The notes beneath the pieces were generated by a model that was not told where the DNA came from, did no database searches, and saw only the letters and a program-made list of their open reading frames with translations. 64,000 bases of DNA from Burkholderiales bacterium 67-32 (GTDB lineage Bacteria; Pseudomonadota; Gammaproteobacteria; Burkholderiales; Burkholderiaceae_B), in NCBI GenBank assembly GCA_001898625.1, contig MKUP01000012.1:186001-250000 (forward strand). The letters are read 5' to 3'. Shown in pieces: positions 60,232-64,000 of the stretch. Position 1 is the first letter of the stretch; each line of letters starts with the position of its first letter. The translations under genes were made by a program, and so were the position numbers.

Positions 60232-61905
60232 TTATTTAGTTGCTTGCTTGGTAATGAACCATTGCTGCGCGATCGACAGGCAGTTGTTCACCACCCAGTA
60301 CAGCACCAGGCCCGCGGGGAAGAAGAACATCATGCCGCCGAACACCAGAGGCATGATCATCATGACCTTGGCCTGCACGGGATCGGGCGGCGTGGGGTTG
60401 AGCTTCATCTGCAGGAACATCGTGGACATCATCAGCGCCGGCAGGATGAACCAGGGATCGGGCGAGGCCAGGTCGTGCACCCACAGAATCCACGGTGCGC
60501 TGCGCATTTCCACGCTGGCCAGCAGCACCCAGTACAGCGCGATGAACACCGGCACCTGGACGATCATCGGCAGGCAGCCGCCCACGGGGTTGATCTTCTC
60601 GGTGCGGTACAGCTCCATCATCGCCATGTTGAGCTTCTGGCGGTCGTCGCCGAACTTCTCTTTCAGCGCCTGCATGCGCGGGGCGACCTTCTTCATCCGC
60701 GCCATGGACTTGTAGCCGGCGGCCGACAGCGGGAAGAACACCGCCTTGATGATCACGGTCAGCGCGACGATGGTCCAGCCCCAGTTGCCCAGCAGCTTGT
60801 GCAGCCAGGTCATCAGCAGGAACAGCGGCTTGGCGATGATGGTCAGCCAGCCGTAGTCCACCACCAGATCCAGGCCCTGGGCCACGGCGGCCATGGCGGA
60901 CTGGTCCTGCGGGCCGATCCACAGCTTGGCGTCGACGGTGTTGCCGGTTCCGGGAGCCAGCGTGCCGACGGGCTCGATGGCGCGGACCGCATACAGGTTG
61001 TTGCCGACCTTGGACATGTCGTAGGTGCGGGCCACGCCTTCGGGCGGCACCCAGGCCACGGCGAAGTAGTGCTGGATCATGCCCAGCCAGCCGTCGTTGG
61101 CCGACTTGTTGAACGAGGCCTTACCCTTCTCGATGTCCGAGAACGTGACCTTCTGGAACTTGTGTTCCGCGGTATAGATGGCCGGGCCGGTGAAGGTGCT
61201 GTAGAAGTGGCTTTCGCCGGGCGGCTTGTTGCCGTCGCGGGTCAGCTGGAAGTACAGCGAGGGCGAGACGGGCTCGGCGCCGACGTTGGCCAGGTTGTGG
61301 CGCACGTCGATGGCGTATTGGCCCTTGTGCAGCGTGTAGGTCTTGGTCAGCTTGACGCCGCCGCTCTCGGCCTCGAACGAGATCTCCAGCTTGTCGCCGG
61401 CCAGTTCGCGCGCGGGGGTGGTGACCTGGAAGGGCGTGCGGTGCGTGGGGAACGACGCGCCGTTGGCCGCGCCGACCACGCCACTTTGCGCCAGGTAGAC
61501 GCGCTGCGCGGAATCGTCCAGCAACACGGTGGGATGCTCGCGGTCTTCGATGTCGGCGTGCTTGAGCAGCTCGGCTTTGACGATCTGCGCGCCCACGGTG
61601 TCGAAGGTCAGGCGCAGCACGTCGGTCGTGACGACGATCTTTTCGGCGGGCGCGGCCTGCTGGGCCTGCGGCGCGCTACCGGGAACGGCGTCGGTGCCCG
61701 CGGCAGGCGTGGCCGCCGGCGTCGCGGACGGCACGCCGGCCTGGTCGGGCTGGTCGGGCTGGGCCTGCGGAGCCTGCGCGGTCGCCGTCTTGGCGGGGGT
61801 GGAGCCGAACATCGAGGGATGTCCGTTGTGCTTCTGCCAGCCATCCCACAGGAAAAGCAGGGATAGCGAGAAGATCATCCAGAGGATGGTGCGTTGCATG
61901 TCCAT
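60232..61905 (-). CDS. yidC: Membrane protein insertase YidC
   Basis: 557 aa, the normal length for Gram-negative YidC. Helix 1 is at about 5-22 ([19 protein letters not shown]). A Gln/Ala/Pro-rich linker follows, then the large periplasmic domain (about 85-340). The conserved insertase core has [46 protein letters not shown], with the hydrophilic-groove Arg in MARMKK-type context, and [24 protein letters not shown]. It inserts and folds inner-membrane proteins with SecYEG or alone. Confidence 0.97.
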   Translation of the reverse strand: MDMQRTILWMIFSLSLLFLWDGWQKHNGHPSMFGSTPAKTATAQAPQAQPDQPDQAGVPSATPAATPAAGTDAVPGSAPQAQQAAPAEKIVVTTDVLRLTFDTVGAQIVKAELLKHADIEDREHPTVLLDDSAQRVYLAQSGVVGAANGASFPTHRTPFQVTTPARELAGDKLEISFEAESGGVKLTKTYTLHKGQYAIDVRHNLANVGAEPVSPSLYFQLTRDGNKPPGESHFYSTFTGPAIYTAEHKFQKVTFSDIEKGKASFNKSANDGWLGMIQHYFAVAWVPPEGVARTYDMSKVGNNLYAVRAIEPVGTLAPGTGNTVDAKLWIGPQDQSAMAAVAQGLDLVVDYGWLTIIAKPLFLLMTWLHKLLGNWGWTIVALTVIIKAVFFPLSAAGYKSMARMKKVAPRMQALKEKFGDDRQKLNMAMMELYRTEKINPVGGCLPMIVQVPVFIALYWVLLASVEMRSAPWILWVHDLASPDPWFILPALMMSTMFLQMKLNPTPPDPVQAKVMMIMPLVFGGMMFFFPAGLVLYWVVNNCLSIAQQWFITKQATK

Positions 61906-61956
61906 GGACGGATAGTTCCAATCGTCGTCGCGGCAAAGTCCGCTAGTGTAGCAAGG

Positions 61957-62040
61957 CCCCCCCCTACGCGCTTACGCGCGCCCCCCAGGGGGCGATGCGG
62001 GTGGACCGGCGGAGCCGGATCCACCGCATCCTGGGTCGAG
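61957..62040. repeat. Intergenic hairpin repeat, copy B (inverted relative to copy A)
   Basis: This 84-nt element is in the opposite orientation to 60145-60230. Its stem-loop (61994-62030) pairs GATGCGG with CCGCATC, TGGA with TCCA and CCGGC with GCCGG. It separates yidC from yidD, which are usually closely spaced. Confidence 0.8.
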
Positions 62041-62070
62041 CGCGCGGGATGGCGGGGAGAGTATCGGGGG

Positions 62071-62373
62071 TCATTGTTGAGGTTCTGTGCCGGTCGACCG
62101 GCTTTTACCGTGTCCTGTCGGAGGAACGGGGTCCAGACCTCCTTGGGCGTACGGGTGGCAGCGGCAGATGCGGCGCAGGCCTAGATAGGTGCCGTGGACG
62201 GGGCCGTGGAGGTCGATGGCTTCCATCGTATAGGCGGAGCAGGTGGGGGTGAAGCGGCAGGACTGGCCGATCCAGGGGCTCAGGAAGTACCGGTAGAAAC
62301 GGATGGGCCATATCAGCAGGCGACGCGGGAGCGTCGAGCCGGTTGGCAGCGCGTTGCTATGGGTTTCCGTCAC
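62071..62373 (-). CDS. yidD: Membrane protein insertion efficiency factor YidD
   Basis: 100 aa. LIWPIRFYRYFLSPWIGQSCRFTPTCSAYTMEAIDLHG is the family signature with its conserved cysteines, and LGLRRICRCHPYAQGGLDPVP continues it. The N-terminal amphipathic helix attaches it to the inner membrane, where it supports YidC function. The C-terminal GHGKSRSTGTEPQQ tail is variable. It lies 43 nt after rnpA. Confidence 0.95.
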   Translation of the reverse strand: MTETHSNALPTGSTLPRRLLIWPIRFYRYFLSPWIGQSCRFTPTCSAYTMEAIDLHGPVHGTYLGLRRICRCHPYAQGGLDPVPPTGHGKSRSTGTEPQQ

Positions 62374-62416
62374 GATGGGCCCCTGTTGCGGGAAAAGCCC
62401 GCTTCGGCCGTCCGGT

Positions 62417-62785
62417 CTAGCCGGGGCGGTTCGCCTTCGTTGCCCGGGCCAGGTGGGCGTCGATTTCCTGCCTGGCCTGGCGCTTGAGTTCGGTCAGCGA
62501 GCACGAAGGAATGCGGGCGTGCAATCTGAAGACATAATCGCCGGCCGGCAGTTCCGCGCGCCGCAGCCGGAAGGCCTCGCGCGTGACGCGTTTGAGGGCG
62601 GCGCGGCTGACCGACAGGGGGGCGTAGCGCTTGCCCACCACCAGGCCCAGCCGGGGCTGGGCGGACGGCGCCATGCTCAAAACAAAAAGCGCCCCTCTTG
62701 CAAGGCGGCGCCCTTTCAGCGCAGGGGCGAATTCCGCCGGACTGCGCAACCGCGCGGTGCCGGGAAACGACGCGCGCGGAGTCAA
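62417..62785 (-). CDS. rnpA: Ribonuclease P protein component
   Basis: 122 aa from a TTG at 62785 ([30 protein letters not shown]), the only plausible start codon at the family's N-terminal boundary; no ATG or GTG occurs there and the upstream frame overlaps nothing recognisable. The RNA-binding signature is [29 protein letters not shown]. The protein binds the RNase P RNA and helps mature tRNA 5' ends. It starts 46 nt after the rpmH stop. The ribosome site is poor. Confidence 0.92.
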   Translation of the reverse strand: MTPRASFPGTARLRSPAEFAPALKGRRLARGALFVLSMAPSAQPRLGLVVGKRYAPLSVSRAALKRVTREAFRLRRAELPAGDYVFRLHARIPSCSLTELKRQARQEIDAHLARATKANRPG

Positions 62786-62831
62786 TGCTGTAACGCTGCG
62801 TGGCCGGCCTGTACGACGGCCGACACTGCCG

Positions 62832-62966
62832 TCAGACGGCCAGGCGCTTGCGGCCCTTGGCGCGGCGGGCATTGATGACGGCGCGGCCGCCACGGGTCTT
62901 CATGCGCACGCGGAAACCGTGGGTACGCTTGCGGCGGGTGACGGAAGGTTGGTAAGTACGTTTCAT
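62832..62966 (-). CDS. rpmH: Large ribosomal subunit protein bL34
   Basis: 44 aa: an ATG at 62966 opens [18 protein letters not shown] and the protein ends [10 protein letters not shown] before the TGA at 62832. Length and sequence are those of bL34. It is the first gene of the rpmH - rnpA - yidD - yidC block and faces dnaA. Confidence 0.98.
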   Translation of the reverse strand: MKRTYQPSVTRRKRTHGFRVRMKTRGGRAVINARRAKGRKRLAV

Positions 62967-63337
62967 GACAGTTCCTGAGTTCCGGTATGGGTATGAAAGC
63001 CGCCCCGGAAGCTTGCGCAGTCCCGGCCTGCGCGCGGCCTGGCGAAGCTTAAAGAGTTAAGCGCGCGCAAAGGCCCAGCATGCATCCTTGGAAAGACTGC
63101 CAACCCAGGGTCTTGGATTCAGCCCGAATCTCTTCGTGAAATTCGGAAAGCCCTCCATGGTGTCAAATAAATTCAATGTTGTCAATCAGTTAGGCCCGGC
63201 GCCGCCGGGATCGGCCGGGTCCGCCTGTGGATAACTTCCGCCCGGAGGAGTAGAATTGGAGGTTTCGGGATCGGCCACTAGAACATCCTTCGCGCCCCCT
63301 GTCCTGCGTGGGCGCACCGATCCTTTTAGCGAGATTC
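62967..63337. other. rpmH-dnaA intergenic region (origin-proximal)
   Basis: These 371 nt contain no gene. The left part is moderately AT-rich, with two TTGACA -35-like boxes on the minus strand (63185-63180 and 63166-63161) that could serve rpmH. Only one perfect DnaA box is seen, at 63226-63234. No cluster of boxes or 13-mer repeats expected of a full oriC is evident, so the origin itself may lie partly elsewhere. Confidence 0.55.
63226..63256 (+). promoter_or_regulatory. dnaA: DnaA box overlapping a probable dnaA promoter
   Basis: TGTGGATAA at 63226-63234 is a perfect DnaA box. It overlaps a -35-like TGGATA (63228-63233) placed 17 nt before TAGAAT (63251-63256). This arrangement would let DnaA repress its own gene. 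Confidence 0.5.
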
Positions 63338-64000
63338 ATGGAAGATTTTTGGCAAACCTGCGCCCAGACGCTAGAGCAGGAACTCACTCCTCAGCAGTAC
63401 AGCGCCTGGATACGTCCTCTCGTCCCGCTCGCCTTCGATGAAGCCGAGGCGGTGCTGCGGGTCGCGGCGCCCAATCGTTTCAAGCTCGACTGGGTGCGCA
63501 GCAATTTTTCCGGCCGTATCGAATCTCTGGCGGCGCAGTGGTTCCAGCGCCCCGTGCAAGTCAAGTTCGAACTGGATGCCCCCCGCATGGTGGCCCCGCT
63601 GCGCCCGCCCGCGCCCAGCCCCGCCCCCATGGCCCCCAACGGCAACGGCCACGCCGGCAACGGCCATGCCGCGCCGCGGCCAGCTCCCCAGGTTCCGCTG
63701 GGTTTTCCCGGCGACCCGGTCGCCGCGGTCAATTCCGCCGCGGCCCGGGCGGCCCAGCGGGCGATCGAATCGCCCCGTCCCGTGCCGCGCGCAGCGCCGG
63801 CCAAGGCCGAGGCCAGCGAGGCCACGGGCATTTACGAACGGTCGCGCCTGAACGTCGAGCTCACCTTCGAGAATTTCGTCACCGGCAAGGCCAACCAGTT
63901 GGCCCGCGCCGCCGCGCTGCAAGTGGCCGAGAATCCCGGCACCTCGTACAACCCGCTGTTCCTGTATGGTGGCGTCGGGCTGGGCAAGACCCACCTGATC
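63338..64000 (+). CDS. dnaA: Chromosomal replication initiator protein DnaA (3' partial)
   Basis: The first 221 residues are present; the gene runs off the right edge. Domain I is at 1-85 ([30 protein letters not shown]), followed by a long Pro/Ala/Gly/Asn linker (about 90-165) with short [11 protein letters not shown] repeats. Domain III begins [19 protein letters not shown] and reaches the Walker A motif GGVGLGKTH at the window end. The ATG at 63338 gives the family's normal N-terminus. It unwinds the replication origin in its ATP form. Confidence 0.97.
   Translation, partial: MEDFWQTCAQTLEQELTPQQYSAWIRPLVPLAFDEAEAVLRVAAPNRFKLDWVRSNFSGRIESLAAQWFQRPVQVKFELDAPRMVAPLRPPAPSPAPMAPNGNGHAGNGHAAPRPAPQVPLGFPGDPVAAVNSAAARAAQRAIESPRPVPRAAPAKAEASEATGIYERSRLNVELTFENFVTGKANQLARAAALQVAENPGTSYNPLFLYGGVGLGKTHLI

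Noticed and set aside
1-64000. Insertion sequences, prophage genes, CRISPR arrays, tRNA or rRNA genes
   Set aside because: No transposase, integrase, phage structural gene, regular spacer array or tRNA cloverleaf could be recognised when reading the sequence.

Overview
The window is a GC-rich (roughly two thirds G+C) betaproteobacterial chromosome segment. The block mnmE - yidC - yidD - rnpA - rpmH - dnaA at its right end, the very large number of Bug-type (tripartite tricarboxylate receptor) periplasmic binding proteins and the codon use point to the Alcaligenaceae, most likely Bordetella or Achromobacter. That assignment is inference from gene content, not a database match. The window ends inside dnaA, so the left 58 kb is the stretch that precedes the replication origin.

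Layout. 1-4202: end of an Fe(II)/2-oxoglutarate oxygenase, a Bug receptor, a LysR regulator and a divergent MFS transporter. 4254-10660: a MarR-headed cluster (aminotransferase, gamma-glutamyltransferase-like enzyme, M24 peptidase, ornithine cyclodeaminase-like enzyme, Bug). 10699-16353: a second MarR gene, divergent from a Rieske oxygenase - SDR - Bug operon that faces a 4,5-dihydroxyphthalate decarboxylase-like gene and another Bug; this resembles an aromatic dihydroxylation route. 16414-24611: an IclR-controlled catabolic region (Bug, FAD monooxygenase, two MaoC proteins, Bug, CoA-transferase, OB-fold protein, thiolase), with matching operators at its two promoters. 24654-27783: Bug, M28-peptidase-like protein and beta-propeller glycosidase-like protein with a divergent LysR gene. 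28891-33281: Bug, enolase-superfamily dehydratase and FAH-family protein with a divergent LysR gene. 33278-40585: a translationally coupled operon of two alpha/beta hydrolases, a carotenoid-cleavage-type dioxygenase, a CoA-transferase and an NPD-type flavoenzyme, with an IclR gene and a divergent Bug. 40623-44351: YcaQ-like protein, class II aldolase, Bug and a divergent XRE-cupin regulator. 44365-47298: Tat-exported aldo/keto reductase, a nucleotide-translocase-like transporter and an HD-GYP protein. 47391-52851: FecI - FecR - TonB receptor - PepSY protein behind a possible Fur box. 52973-57919: an MFS transporter facing a CoA-transferase - GntR - enoyl-CoA hydratase - Bug operon. 58038-64000: core genes and the origin-proximal region.

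The recurring design is a small catabolic operon plus one orphan Bug receptor plus one local regulator. There are eleven Bug genes and no TctA/TctB membrane genes, so these receptors probably share transporters encoded elsewhere or act as sensors. Regulatory DNA stands out as AT-rich islands with palindromes at 4254-4285, 11355-11398, 16414-16442, 16600-16626, 19756-19782, 27898-27911 and 43587-43622. No tRNA, rRNA, CRISPR array, insertion sequence or prophage gene was recognised. The most interesting items are the split MaoC/OB-fold/thiolase cassette under duplicated IclR operators, and a pair of inverted hairpin repeats flanking yidC whose arms differ in sequence but keep pairing.
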